Below, piece after piece: positions 34,790-46,539 of a DNA stretch of 64,000 bases. The translations under genes and the position numbers were made by a program. Location of the stretch: the NCBI RefSeq assembly GCF_026210795.1, contig NC_089440.1:4402001-4466000 (forward strand), in the 5' to 3' direction. Position 1 is the first letter of the stretch; every line of letters begins with the position of its first letter. This DNA is from Rhizophagus irregularis. Lineage: Eukaryota; Glomeromycota; Glomeromycetes; Glomerales; Glomeraceae. A model generated the notes under the pieces. That model did no database searches and was not told the DNA's origin. It worked only from the letters and a program-made list of their open reading frames with translations.

Positions 34790-35700
34790 AATCAGACAAT
34801 ATTAGGCAAATTTTAAGCTGTTAATCAAATATGATAATTTTTTGCTAAATTTTTATTGAATTTTTATTGAATTGTTAATTTTCCATAAATCTGAAGTACA
34901 TATTTGAATATTGTAAATTTTAGGTTGATTTACAAATTTGTCAGATTTTTTTTGATATCAATCAGCCGTCAATCAAATATAATGATTTTTTAACAAATTT
35001 TTGTTGGATTTTTATTGAATTTTTATTGAATTGTCAATTTTCCATAAATCTGAAGTACATATTTGAATATTGGGTAAATTTTAGGTTGATTTGCCATTTT
35101 GTCAGATTTTTTTTTTTAATTTCAACCAGCATCAATCAGCCGTCAATCAAATATAATGATTTTTTGCTGAATTTTTATTGAATTTTTATTGAATATTTAT
35201 TGAATTGTCAATTTTCCATAAATCGGAAGTGCATATTTGAATATTGGGCAAATTTTAGGTTGATTTGCTATTTTGTCCATTTTTTTTTTTAATTTCAACT
35301 AGCATCAATCAGCCGTCAATCAAATATAATGATTTTTTGCTGAATTTTTATTGAATTTTTATTGAATATTTATTGAATTGTCAATTTTCCATAAATCAGA
35401 AGTGCATATTTGAATATTGGGCAAATTTTAGGTTGATTTGCCATTTGTCCATTTTTTTTTTTGATTTCAACTAGCATCAATCAGCCGTCAATCAAATATA
35501 ATGATTTTTTGCTGAATTTTTATTGAATTTTTATTGAATATTTATTGAATTGTCAATTTTCTATAAATCGGAAGTGCATATTTGAATATTGGGCAAATTT
35601 TAGGTTGATTTGCCATTTGTCCATTTTTTTTTTGATTTCAACTAGCATCAATCAGCCGTCAATCAAATATAATGATTTTTTGCTGAATTTTTATCAAATT
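34790..35700. repeat. About 160-bp satellite 'catcaatcagccgtcaatca'
   Basis: Five to six units with 'catcaatcagccgtcaatca', 'tgattttttgctgaattttt', 'ttgaattgtcaattttccat' and 'gggcaaattttaggttgatt', in the right part of the CACTA-like element. Each unit also carries an acceptor-like tttttgatttcaactag, but no regular donor. Confidence 0.8.
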
Positions 35701-35808
35701 GTCTGATTGGCATCAATCAGATGTGCCGATTTATAATGTTAGTCAATTTTGGTCTGATTTTTGGCCGATTTTCCATATGTCCGATTTTTTTAATTTTGAC
35801 CAGTGGAT

Positions 35809-36190
35809 ATATATATATAATATATAATTATTCTTACCATTTCTTTAAAAAATGTTGACATTTTTTTAACTAATATTATTGTAAAAGATATACATAAAAG
35901 TATACCAAGAAAACTAAATGTCAAAGTACCTTTCAAAATATCACTGGAATTATGTATAATTTTCACTTCCATCTTTTCTGCATGATGATTATGATTAGGA
36001 TAAAAATAAGATCAAAATGGTAATTTTCCTTATTTATACTGGATTTTCAATGACCTTTATCAATAGGAAAGTATTATATTCATTTAGAATTAATATGGCT
36101 GATCCTATGAATGATTATATTTATATTAACATTAAAGAAAAGTGCAAGCAAAGATGTCACACTCACATTTTAAGGATATATGTATTAAAG
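35809..36190. repeat. Shared 5' unit, copy 3 (upstream of Nup-like sequence)
   Basis: Repeats the unit of 30000-30315: AT repeats, then 'tttagaattaatatggctga', then 'aagtgcaagcaaagatgtca' and 'cactcacattttaagg'. Confidence 0.7.
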
Positions 36191-36973
36191 GAATGTCATT
36201 TCTAATTGCAAATAAAGTAGATCTCACACATTTTATGGAAATGATATCTTTTATTTAAATTTTGATGAAGAGTTTATGAATTTAAGGAGACATTCAAGTA
36301 AAAGATTGCCAATAGTGATAAGCATCTAGCAGATTGGATTATGGAAGGACTATGTGGTGTAGAATATGATAGTATTGATTTTAAGCAATACTAATATAAA
36401 ATAAAAAATTTAATTAACTTAATTCTTTAAAGATAATTCTTTAAATATATTAAAGTATTTTGGCCTCAACATGCATTCAACAATAATGAAAAAAGTTTTC
36501 CTTTTGTTATGATATATTATGGACTAAAGGTGGGAAATTAAAAAAGTGAGTTATTATAAGATTATTTATAATTTATTTGTCTGCTTAAATTCACTTGTAA
36601 ACTAATATATTTTAATTATTTTTTATTTAATAGCAACAATGATGAAGTTATCAGTGAATTCTTCATAATTATTATTTATTTATTTTAATTCTTGTATTTT
36701 TTACTGAATATTTGAATAACTTTCCTTAATTGTTAAGAAAAGTTATATTATAAAATTGTAAATATCAATGGAAAATATTTATATGGTAAAGGATTTATGA
36801 ATATCATGCAATTCAGAAGAAGAAATAAGTGACTATAAAATTAGGAAATTGTAAGCATACCATACTTTTTTATATATATTTATACTGGAAATTAAAAATG
36901 AACATATTACTGATAAATAGAAAAAAGTAATTTTATCATTGATTATATTGTATGGACACATTTCTTAAGTACT

Positions 36974-37965
36974 ATGGTAAAGAATTTAAAGAATCATAAT
37001 GATTTATTGTTAAAGGCAATAAGACCAAGGCCTGAGCAATTTGCTTTGCAAGTAAAATATGTATTTGAATTCAGAGTGGTATTGTTAATTCATATAGCAC
37101 AATGTCATGATTGTACTTTTAAATTGATGGAATCAGGAGTTTTTGAGTACTTGGATGAACTAACATTTCTAGATAAAAGACCAAAATTTAACAAAACAGC
37201 AAATAATTCTGATGATAACCCTGATATCAACAGCTTTTAATCATTATACTACATCTTATCATCTTATTGCTTGTATCCTTAATCCTTATGAGCATAGGAC
37301 ATGAAAGTGGACCTGCTTTAATAAAAGTATCAAGATTCGTAAGTAGACATCAAGGATTGATATTAAAAATATTGACAGATATTTCTCCAGTCAATTTATT
37401 AGTTTCACCAAATGTAGAAGTTAAAGATAACGTTATATTAAGTATTGGAATTGTTCACAAAATGTTTCGTATATTTTACTTCTTGGGTGTTAAGCTAGAA
37501 GTTATTGATAAAGTACGTTGAGAGATACATCAATGGACATTTCAAGAAATTTTAAAAGAATTAATGATATGATTTTTTTTGGTGCGAGAAAATTTGGTGA
37601 CAATAATAACAGGAAATGAAGCTGACATAAAATATGCGTAAGAACAAATTGAAAATATTAATAGGAATTTTTTGAGTGGTGCTAAATAGTAACTGTGAGC
37701 ACAAAAGGTATTCAAGATTTTAGACTGATTTTTACAGCGATCCTTAAATATGTCAAAAGGCCTGATAATGATTATTGTGGTGATTTTAAGAAACCCAAAC
37801 TTTCAATATGCATAAATTATGTTCATACTTCTATAGATATTTTAAATCATCATATGCAAAATTTTAGGAGAATATCTATCAAACTTGAAAAAGGTGATAA
37901 CATTGAAGAGATTCTATCTGGGCTTCGTAATAAAGATGTTGATAATTTGGGCGCTTTACAATAGA
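36974..37965 (+). pseudogene. Nucleoporin Nup192/Nup205-like fragment
   Basis: Several plus-strand frames join into a helical-repeat protein resembling the C-terminal half of the inner-ring nucleoporin Nup192/NUP205: 'EFRVVLLIHIAQCHDCTF', 'KLMESGVFEYLDELTFLDKR', then 'ALIKVSRFVSRHQGLILKIL'. Frame changes and stops (37241, 37519-37521) break it, and the N-terminal two thirds are missing. The last piece (37695-37964) may belong to the same relic. The assignment rests on the ESGVFE...FLDKRP pattern and spacing and could be wrong for the last piece. Confidence 0.55.
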
Positions 37966-38519
37966 AAGGGATGAAACTACTAAAAAAAATAAAAAATGAG
38001 TTAATATAAAATCTTGACAAATTATAGCATTTGGAATATTTTTGGCATATAAAAGATAATTTGAATTTTTTTAGTAATTTTGTTCCTTTCTACTGCAAAG
38101 TGCCCATTTAAATAATTTATAACGAAAGAGTTTAGCATTACGTACTTTACAGTAACAGCTTAGTAAAACATTGAAGTGTATTATACAACATTTATATGAC
38201 GTAGAGATTTCTTTACTTTTAATATGGTGGCATCTTAACCATTATATGATGACAAAATTTATTTGAGGAATCTCTACAACATTGCTTGGAAATACTGATA
38301 AAACAGCTTTACAAAAAGACACAAAATTAGTCTTGACAGATATATTAGAAAAATTAGTATCTTTTGAGAAGAATACTGCCATAAAATATAAAATGCTAAA
38401 TGAATATATTCAAATGATACTTCACAAGATAAAAGTACTTATTGCTTGATCTTACTAATAAGTAACGTAATACTGTATTACTAATTGTACTGTATGTTAT
38501 TGTACATCAGTAAGTTTTT

Positions 38520-38745
38520 TAGTATTAGGATCCTCAAAGAATCCTAAAATCCATAACATAAGAAAGATCCTCAAAGAATCATCCCTTCCATATCCTCTAA
38601 GGGTTCCTTATTGAAAAAAAAATTAAGAAATCCCTAAAGGTTAAAAAGAATCCTTAGAGATATTATTTAAAAAACCTTTAAGGGTATCGTTTAAAAGAAA
38701 CTTTAGGGACATTATTTAAGTAAACCTTAAGGATATTATTTAATT
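38520..38745. repeat. Degenerate short tandem repeat around 'ccttaagg/aaccttta'
   Basis: Repeating 'aatcctcaaagaatcc' and 'aaaacctttaagggtatcg' blocks of about 25-45 bp. No gene in 37970-38800 otherwise. Confidence 0.4.
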
Positions 38746-38804
38746 ATTTAATTTTTTATTAATTATTTATTATTTTAAAATTTATACAATTTTTACTCCT
38801 AATT

Positions 38805-40990
38805 TAACTATCTAATTCTTGGTTATCATGATTATAATTATTTTCTAATTCTTGATTATCTTCCAATTCTTGATTATTCTCCAATTCTTAATCATAATTA
38901 CTCTCATTATCACTGCTATTGTTGCTACTAGTATCACTATCATTTTCTTTACATAGTTCCATAAGTCTAATTTGTTTAGTAGTATTTGCGGTTATTTCCT
39001 TTGAATTAGAAAGACAATCCTAAAAAAATTTATTAATAAATATTTTTTAACTAATTAAATAATTAATATAATACATATTGAATACCAAATAAATATTATA
39101 TCTATTTCGCAAAGAATTACAGTCAACTCTCTTTATAGTCACACATTTGGGACAGTCCATATTTGGTGATTATAAAGAGATGTGACTATATAAAAAATTT
39201 CTTATATTAGTATATCATAATTCCGGCCAAAAATTAACATAATTTTAGCTAAAATTATATTTAAAACTTTATTGTATCGTAACTCCTCCAATATTAATCG
39301 TAGAGAGATGATCTTACTGCCATTCGATTCGTCTTGATGAGACGGTGCTAATGGTATAAAATACATCGAAATCCAATCACTAGATTAATTTCTGAAATTA
39401 AAAAAATATTAAATAGTTTTTAAGTAGTACCTCCGTCAATATTGACCACAGAGAGTTGAGCTTACAACCATTCGATTCGTCTTGATGAGGCGATTCTAAC
39501 GAGCTATTAATCGTCTTTTTAAAATCACTAGGTACTGAGATATTTAGCAAAATGTTAAATGGTGCAGTAAACGTAAATCAAGAAATATAATAAAGCTGAT
39601 GCTTAACATTTTGTTGAATAACTCATCAGCCAGTGATCGTAAAAGAATAAAACTACCACCATTCGATTCGTCTCAGTGAGACAATTCTAACAAGCTATGG
39701 TACATCTTTATACGATTATTAGATGCCAAGTTATTTAATATATTTTTTATATAACTGTGATTATAAACGGTTCTTTTTAATATAAGTTTTTTGAAGATAG
39801 GTGTGATAGTGACTATAGATATATTGTGACTATATCTGATATAGGATAGATTTTAACAATAAAGTGTTTTGAACATTTCAACTGGTGTGACTATATAGTA
39901 GAATGTGACTATAATGGGAGTGACTATAGAGGGAATTGACTGTATTACCAATAGATATTTTCAGATGTTTCAGATTTAACACAGTTTCACATACAGCTAG
40001 GGTAAAAGCTGTATCCTTTTCACTTGTTTTCTTTTTACCCATGCCTTATTCTTTATTGCTTGAATATATAAAAGGTTTCCCTCTTCATCAGTTTTAAATA
40101 AGCATTCAAATATTTTTTTGATTTTATGTGATTGTTTAAATGAACAAATATCATCAGCTGATGCAGTACAGCAGTAGTATTTATACGAACTAGCCAATCT
40201 TTACCAAATATGTCAAACATGGTGGTACAGATATCTTTGGCTTTATCACAACGCTGACTTTTAATTATATCATTACACTAAATATAGAAATTTTATATTA
40301 ATAGTTATTATTTAGTATTACTAATTTACTATTAATAAAACAAATAAATCCATAATTACCAAAGGTTTAATTCGTCCTTCATAAATATGCATCCATTGAG
40401 GTCCATGCTTTTCAATATATCCAGGTTTTTCTTGTTCAAGCATAGGCTCAAATGCTTTTTGAAATGCAATACCGTCTGGATAAATCCCAAGAATGGGTAA
40501 TTGAATTATACAAAGTTTTTGACGCTAAATTCTAAATACATAAAAATAAGTAGTCGATAAATTTAATAAAAAAGCAATTACAAATTATACACACCTTTCA
40601 ATAACAGTTTTCAGGAATCATTAATTGGTCAACTTTTTCCAATAGTTCATTTAATTGTTCATGAGTTTTCTTATAAAATTCCTTTTGCTTGTTTTTAACA
40701 TCATAAATTACTTGAAATATTTCTTTATTTTAAGTTAAACAGTTTTTTAAACCTTCCATAAGATGATAATAAGATGTGTCTATCATAAATCAAAATTAAA
40801 ATGTATATTTTGATTATGCTTAAATAACTTATGATAATGACAAATAACACATCTTACCATTAGTCTTATTTGATATTTGTCTTACATTAATAGCAGTATT
40901 ACATTGTTCTGTTTGATCTGCATCAACAATAACAATGGATTCAAGCGTAATGAGATTTTTTTCGTTCACTTTGTGACTTTTTTTTATAAT
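38805..40990 (-). pseudogene. Unknown multi-exon gene relic with acidic tail
   Basis: On the minus strand, coherent pieces run from about 40985: 'SHKVNEKNLITLESIVIVDA...NVRQISNKTN' ending at a GTAAGATG donor, 'KNKQKEFYKKTHEQLNELLE...KVDQL', 'LPILGIYPDGIAFQKAF' with 'KHGPQWMHIYEGRIKPL', 'KAKDICTTMFDIFGKDWL', and 'SADDICSFKQSHKIKKIFEC'. The 3' part is interrupted by a TA-flanked MITE (39120-39942) and resumes with a low-complexity Asp/Ser/Asn/Glu tail (about 39000-38810). Stops and frame changes suggest decay. I do not recognise the family. Confidence 0.35.
39120..39942. mobile_element. 823-bp CAGTCAACTC-family MITE
   Basis: Ends CAGTCAACTCTCTTTATAGT and CTATAGAGGGAATTGACTG, flanked by TA (39118-39119, 39943-39944). 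Same two non-identical ends as at 22769-23729, in reverse orientation. It serves as the intact reference copy for the disrupted 20578-26181 element. Confidence 0.85.
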
Positions 40991-41203
40991 AAACTAGTGT
41001 TCATCCATTGTTTACGATAACAGTTAATATGTATTAAAATGGCATAATTCCGGCCAGAATTAAAAAATCTGCAAAGAATTTCCTTTTTTGGAAATTTAAG
41101 CAACACAATTTTTTTAATTTCTCTAAAAGTAACAGAAGATAAAATTTCCTTTTTTTTGGAAATTTGCGTAACTGTTAATTTCCTTTTATGGTGGTAAGCT
41201 ATA

Positions 41204-41466
41204 GCAGGGTGTAATGTGGCGCCTCAAAAAATTTCCAGAGATCCTGAGATTTCCCGAGCTAAAGCGGAAAATCTATAGTGCTGGTGGCATAAAGCTACAT
41301 AGTCCTTCGTGGCGTAGTAGCTCATGCTAGTACTCGCCACTCCCACGAAAGACCTTGTAAACTCAGCCACAGCTTATAATAGATTTTCTGCAGAGCCACT
41401 CAGAGAATCCCAGGAATCTAAAAATTTTTAGTGGCGCCACTAGACTTCACTCCCACTCTAGCATAC
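41204..41466. mobile_element. About 260-bp imperfect inverted-repeat element
   Basis: The left 'tagcagggtgtaatgtggcg' is the imperfect complement of the right 'ggcgccactagacttcactc...ctctagca', with matching inner 'cagagatcctgag' and 'ctcagagaatcccaggaa'. It is locally GC-richer than its surroundings. Target duplication unclear. Confidence 0.55.
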
Positions 41467-42049
41467 TTCTTTTATGGAATTCTGTGTAACCAAAAATTTC
41501 AGTTTTTTGCCATAATTTATTTAAACTTTTTTTTTACTTTAATCCTATTTCTTTTTTGAAATTTTTTTATATATATATCACGGCAAGTAAGGTTTTTTTA
41601 CTTCTTTAACATGTAAATTATTTTCGTGTTAATTCACTAAATCTCAAAAAGACAAAATAAAACTTTTTAATATTTCGCTCTTCGGTGATATAAGACATCA
41701 TTATGACTAAGAAAAAAGGCAAGTAATACGTTCAACTAGGGCTCCGATCGATTTCAGTAACTACCAAACTGTACCGATCGGTTTCAGTATTAGAACGGTT
41801 TCGGTATTCTGATTTACCGAACCGAACCTTTCGGTAAATTTACCGATCGGTTTCAGTAATTTCAGTTTTGGTATCAGTTTTGCGATTTACTGAACCGATT
41901 TACTGAACTAAAACTTTTGGTAAGTTTCGGTAAATTTTACCGATCAGTTTGGTAGATTTTACCGTTCAGTTCAGTAGATTTTACCGTTCAGTTCGGTAAA
42001 TTTTACTGATCAGTTCGGTAGATTTTACCGTTCAGTTTCGGTAAATGTT

Positions 42050-43040
42050 TTGGTTAAAAAATGCCGCACTTGACGTTTTTTAACTAATTTATTAAAAAAA
42101 CGTCAAAGTGCAACGTTTTTAATAAAAAATTTTTTTTTATTTTTTAGTTTAAAAACGTCGCACTTGACGTTTTTTTAACTAAGTTAATTTATTTTTATTA
42201 AAAAAACGTCAAAGTGCGACGTTTTTAATAAAAAATTATTTTTTTTTATTTTTTAGTTTAAAAACGTTAAAGTGCGACGTTTTTTAACTATGTTTAATTT
42301 ATTTTTTATTAAAAAGACGTCAAAATGCGGCATTTTTAATAAAAAAAATATTTTTTTTTTGATTTTAGTTTAAAAAACGTCGCACTTGACGTTTTTTAAC
42401 TAATTTAATTTATTTTTATTAAAAAACGTCAAAGTGCGATGTTTTTAATAAAAAAATTTTTTTTTTATTTTTTAGTTTAAAACGTCGCACTTGACGTTTT
42501 TTAACTAAGTTAATTTATTTTTTATTAAAAAAATGTCAGAATGCGGCGTTTTTAATAAAAAATATATAATTTTTTTGATTTTAGTTTAAAAACATTGCAC
42601 TTGACGTTTTTTAACTAATTTAATTTATTTTTTATTAAAAAACGTCAAAATGCGACGTTTTTAATAAAAAAATACAATTTTTTTTTTATTTTTTAGTTTA
42701 AAAACGTCGCACTTGACATTTTATAACTAATGTAATTTATTTTTTATTAAAAAATGTTGCACTTGACGTTTTTTTAATCTAATTTAATTTATTTTTTATT
42801 AAAAAACGTTAAAGCGCGACGTTTTTAATAAAAAAATACAATTTTTTTTTGATTTTTTAGTTTAAAAACGTCGCACTTGGTGTTTTTTAACTTATTAAAA
42901 AAATGTCAAAGTGCGACGTTTTTAATAAAAAATACATTTTTTTTTTAATTTTTTAGTTTAAAAACGTCGCACTTAGCGTTTTTTAACTAATTAATTTTTT
43001 TTCTTATTAAAAAACGTCAAAGTACGACATTTTTTCTTTT
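42050..43040. repeat. About 110-bp satellite with 'aacgtcgcacttgacgtttt' and its inverse
   Basis: About nine units, each pairing 'aaacgtcgcacttgacgttt' with 'aaacgtcaaagtgcgacgtt', so each unit can fold into a hairpin. Each also has a ttttttattttttag|ttt stretch resembling a 3' splice site, but no regular donor. Confidence 0.85.
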
Positions 43041-44251
43041 CTTTTAACAATATTATCAAGAACTCTTCTCGCCACAAATCACATGATTGCAAAATCGCGC
43101 AATCTGCAATATTACGGAATTGAGTATTTCTGATTTAATTACCAAATTTTTGCAGATCGATCTTATCAATTTTAATCTTTTTTTACATTTTTTTCATTTT
43201 TTTCATTTTTTTTTATTTCTAATATTAATTATATACTAATTTCTCTATAATAATAATAATAACTAATTACAATAATGACTTCTGAGTTCGAAGAAAACGA
43301 CATTGAGGAAACAGCCGAGGAAGAGGCTGAGGAAGAGGCTGAGTATGAGACTGAGGAAGAAGCTGCTGAGGAAGAGGTTGAGGAAGAGGCTGAGTCTGAG
43401 ACTGAAGAAAATCAAGTTGATGATACTGAAACTGAGGAGTGGCAGATAGAAAAAAATATTGAGCGTGAAGTAGAACAAGAAGAAACTAATACGAAGAAAC
43501 GTAGTTGGGTGTGGAAGCACTTCACATATGATGAAACTGTGAAGAAGGCAAAATGCAAGCATTGTAAGATTTTAATTGCTTGCAATAAAGGAAGTACGTC
43601 GGAAATGGCTGGTCATATTAAAAGTAAACATAAATTAATGAAAGAAAAAGGAAAAAAATAACTTACAATATGTGAATCTATTAATAATTCTGAAGTAATT
43701 ATAAGTATAATGTTCATTTCTTTTTATTCATATAGGTTATAATTTTGTGCATTAAATATGAATATTTTAATTTTTAATTTATAAACTCATATATTTTATT
43801 AATATTCATATTTAGGTATATAGTAAAGAAACTTTTAAAAAATTTATTATTTGATGGATTGTAAAAAATGACCTTCCTTTTACTTGTGTTGAATCTGAAG
43901 ATTTTCGTAATATGATTTCTCTTTTACGTAAAGATGCCTTCATTCCATCTGCTGATACGATCAAAAATTATATTATGACATCTTTTAATGATAGTCAAAA
44001 AAAAGTTGCTTCTATTTTACAGGTTATATATATTAATGTTTTTAATAATAGTTTTATTTGAATTTTACTAATTATTATTTTAATTTTTGTAGAATACGTC
44101 TAGTAAAATTTCTTTTACGATCGATGCATGGACTTCATCGAATAATTTTTCTTTTTTAGAAATAACAGCTCATTTGGTTACAGAAAATTGGGAAATTAAA
44201 AAGTTTCCTTTTAGATTTTATTAAACTTGAAGGGCCGCACTCAGGTGCCAA

Positions 44252-46539
44252 TAGTGTTCCGAACGGATCGAATCAGATCGGATTTGAGATGAATCTGATC
44301 TTATCCGAATTTGGATCAAAAAAAGTTGGATCCAATCCGATCCGAATTCGGATCAAAAATAATTGGATCCGATCCGATCTGAATCCGAAATGAGCTTGAT
44401 TCGATTCGGTCTGAATCCAATTCGGATAAAACTGATTTGATCTGAATCCGATCCGAATCAGAAATTAAAAAAATGTTTCGCAACGTTTTTTTAAAGATTT
44501 ATTTAATAAAAAATGTTGTGAAACATTTTTTATTTGAAAAAAAACTGTTGCGAAACGGTTTTTTAACGAATTTAATATAAACCGTTGCGAAACGGTTTAT
44601 TTAACTAAAAAGAACCGTTTCGCAACGGTTTTTTAAATTATTTTAGTATAAACCGTTGCGAAACGGTTTATTTAACTAAAAATAACCATTTCGCAACGGT
44701 TTTTTAAATTGGTTTAATAAAAACTGTTGCGAAACGGTTTATTTAACTAAAAAGAACCATTTCGCAACGGTTTATTTAACTAAAAAGAACCATTTCACAA
44801 CGGTTTTTCAATGATTTTAATATAAACCGTTGCGAAACGGTTTATTTAACTAAAAAGAACCGTTTCGCAACGGTTTCTTTTAATGAGTTTAATATAAACC
44901 GTTGCGAAATGGTTTATTTAACTAAAAAGAACCGTTTCGCAACGGTTTCTTTTAATGAGTTTAATATAAACCGTTGCGAAACGGTTTATTTAACTTAAAA
45001 TAACCGTTTTGCAACGGTTTTTAAATAATTTTAATGAAAACCGTTGCAAAACGGTTTATTTAACAAAAAAGAACCATTTCGCAACGGTTTTTTTAACAAT
45101 TTTAATATAAACCGTTGTGAAACGGTTTATTTAACTAAAAAGAACCGTTGCAAAATGGTTTATTTAACTAAAAAGAACCATTTCGCAACGGTTTCTTTTA
45201 ACAATTTTAATATAAACCGTTGCGAAACAGTTTATTTAACTAAAAAGAACCGTTTCGCAACAGTTTCTTTTAATGAGTTTAATATAAACCGTTGCGAAAC
45301 GGTTTATTTAACTTAAAATAACCGTTTCGCAACAGTTTTTAAATAATTTTAATGAAAACCGTTGCGAAACGGTTTATTTACTAAAAAGAACCGTTTCGCA
45401 ACGGTTTTTTAAATTATTTTAATATAAACCGTTGCGAAACGGTTTATTTAACTTAAAATAACCGTTTCGCAACAGTTTTTAAATTATTTTAATATAAACC
45501 GTTGCGAAATGGTTTATTTAACTAAAAATAACCGTTTCGCAACGGTTTTTTTAACAATTTTAATATAAACCGTTGTGAAACGGTTTATTTAACTAAAAAG
45601 AACCGTTTCGCAACAGTTTCTTTTAATGAGTTTAATATAAACCGTTGCGAAACGGTTTATTTAACTTAAAATAACCATTTCGTAACAGTTTTTTAAATAA
45701 TTTTAATAAAAACCGTTGCGAAACGGTTTATTTAACTAAAAGGAACCGTTTCGCAACGGTTTTTTTAACAATTTTAATATAAACCATTGCGAAACGGTTT
45801 ATTTACTAAAAAGAACCATTTCGCAATGGTTTTTTAAATTATTTTAATATAAACCGTTGCGAAATGGTTTATTTAACTTAAAATAACCGTTTCGCAACGG
45901 TTTTTAAATTATTTTAATATAAACCGTTGCGAAATGGTTTATTTAACTAAAAATAACCGTTGCGAAATGGTTTATTTAACTAAAAATAACCGTTGCGAAA
46001 CGGTTTATTTAACTAAAAATAACCGTTGCGAAACGGTTTATTTAACTAAAAATAACCGTTTCGCAACGGTTTTTTTAACAATTTTAATATAAACCGTTGC
46101 GAAACGGTTTATTTAACTAAAAAGAACCGTTTCACAACGGTTTTTTAAATTATTTTAATAAAAACCGTTGCAAAACGGTTTATTTAACTAAAAAAACCGT
46201 TTCGCAACGGTTTTTTAATGATTTTAATATAAACCGTTGCAAAATGGTTTATTTAACTAAAAAGAACCGTTTCGCAACGGTTTTTAATTGTCTTAATAAA
46301 AAACGTTGCACGAAAACGTTTTTTATTTTCTAAGATTCGGATCCGATCCGAATCCGTTCGAATCTGATCTGATCCGATCCGATTTGAATGAATAACTGAT
46401 CCGATTCGATTTGATCCGAAACGGATCAAATTTTTTTGATTCGGATCGGATCACGGATCATAAAAAAGCTGATCCGATTCGATCCATTTCGGATCAGATC
46501 TGCGAATACGAATCGGATCAGTTTTTTTTCGGAACACTA
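44252..46539. mobile_element. Non-autonomous hAT element nested in the hAT transposase, perfect 8-bp TSD
   Basis: Termini TAGTGTTCCGAA and TTCGGAACACTA are perfect inverted repeats, flanked by identical 8-bp GGTGCCAA on both sides (44244-44251, 46540-46547). Removing the element and one copy restores the transposase reading frame across GPHSGAN-IKDAF. Both subterminal zones carry clustered 'ggatccgatccgaatc' boxes. The centre is the AACCGTT satellite. Confidence 0.95.
44480..46315. repeat. Palindromic satellite 'aaccgttgcgaaacggttta' / 'aaccgtttcgcaacggtt'
   Basis: About 25 near-identical blocks of alternating orientation separated by 'tatttaactaaaaagaa' or 'tttaaattattttaatata'. Each block is itself an inverted repeat (AACCGTT...AACGGTT). 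Long plus-strand frames here are artefacts. Confidence 0.9.

Larger units (their letters stand above)
31791..35805. mobile_element. CACTA-like (CACTGG...CCAGTG) element made of satellites
   Basis: Left terminus CACTGGTCGAAATAG and right terminus TTAATTTTGACCAGTG are inverted, flanked by a 3-bp duplication GAT on both sides (31788-31790, 35806-35808). CACTR termini with 3-bp duplications are the CACTA/En-Spm pattern. There is no transposase; the 4.0 kb are subterminal 'gccgatttt' boxes plus three tandem arrays. It separates copy 2 of the shared unit from copy 3. Confidence 0.7.

Noticed and set aside
41737-43050. CRISPR-like regular repeats
   Set aside because: Units are contiguous satellite repeats without unique spacers, in a eukaryotic transposon.
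43263-43562. 99-codon minus-strand frame rich in Phe/Leu/Ser
   Set aside because: Complement of the Glu-rich acidic region of the hAT transposase exon.
45044-45316. 90-codon frame of repeated INRCETVYLTKKN
   Set aside because: Artefact of the AACCGTT satellite inside a transposon.
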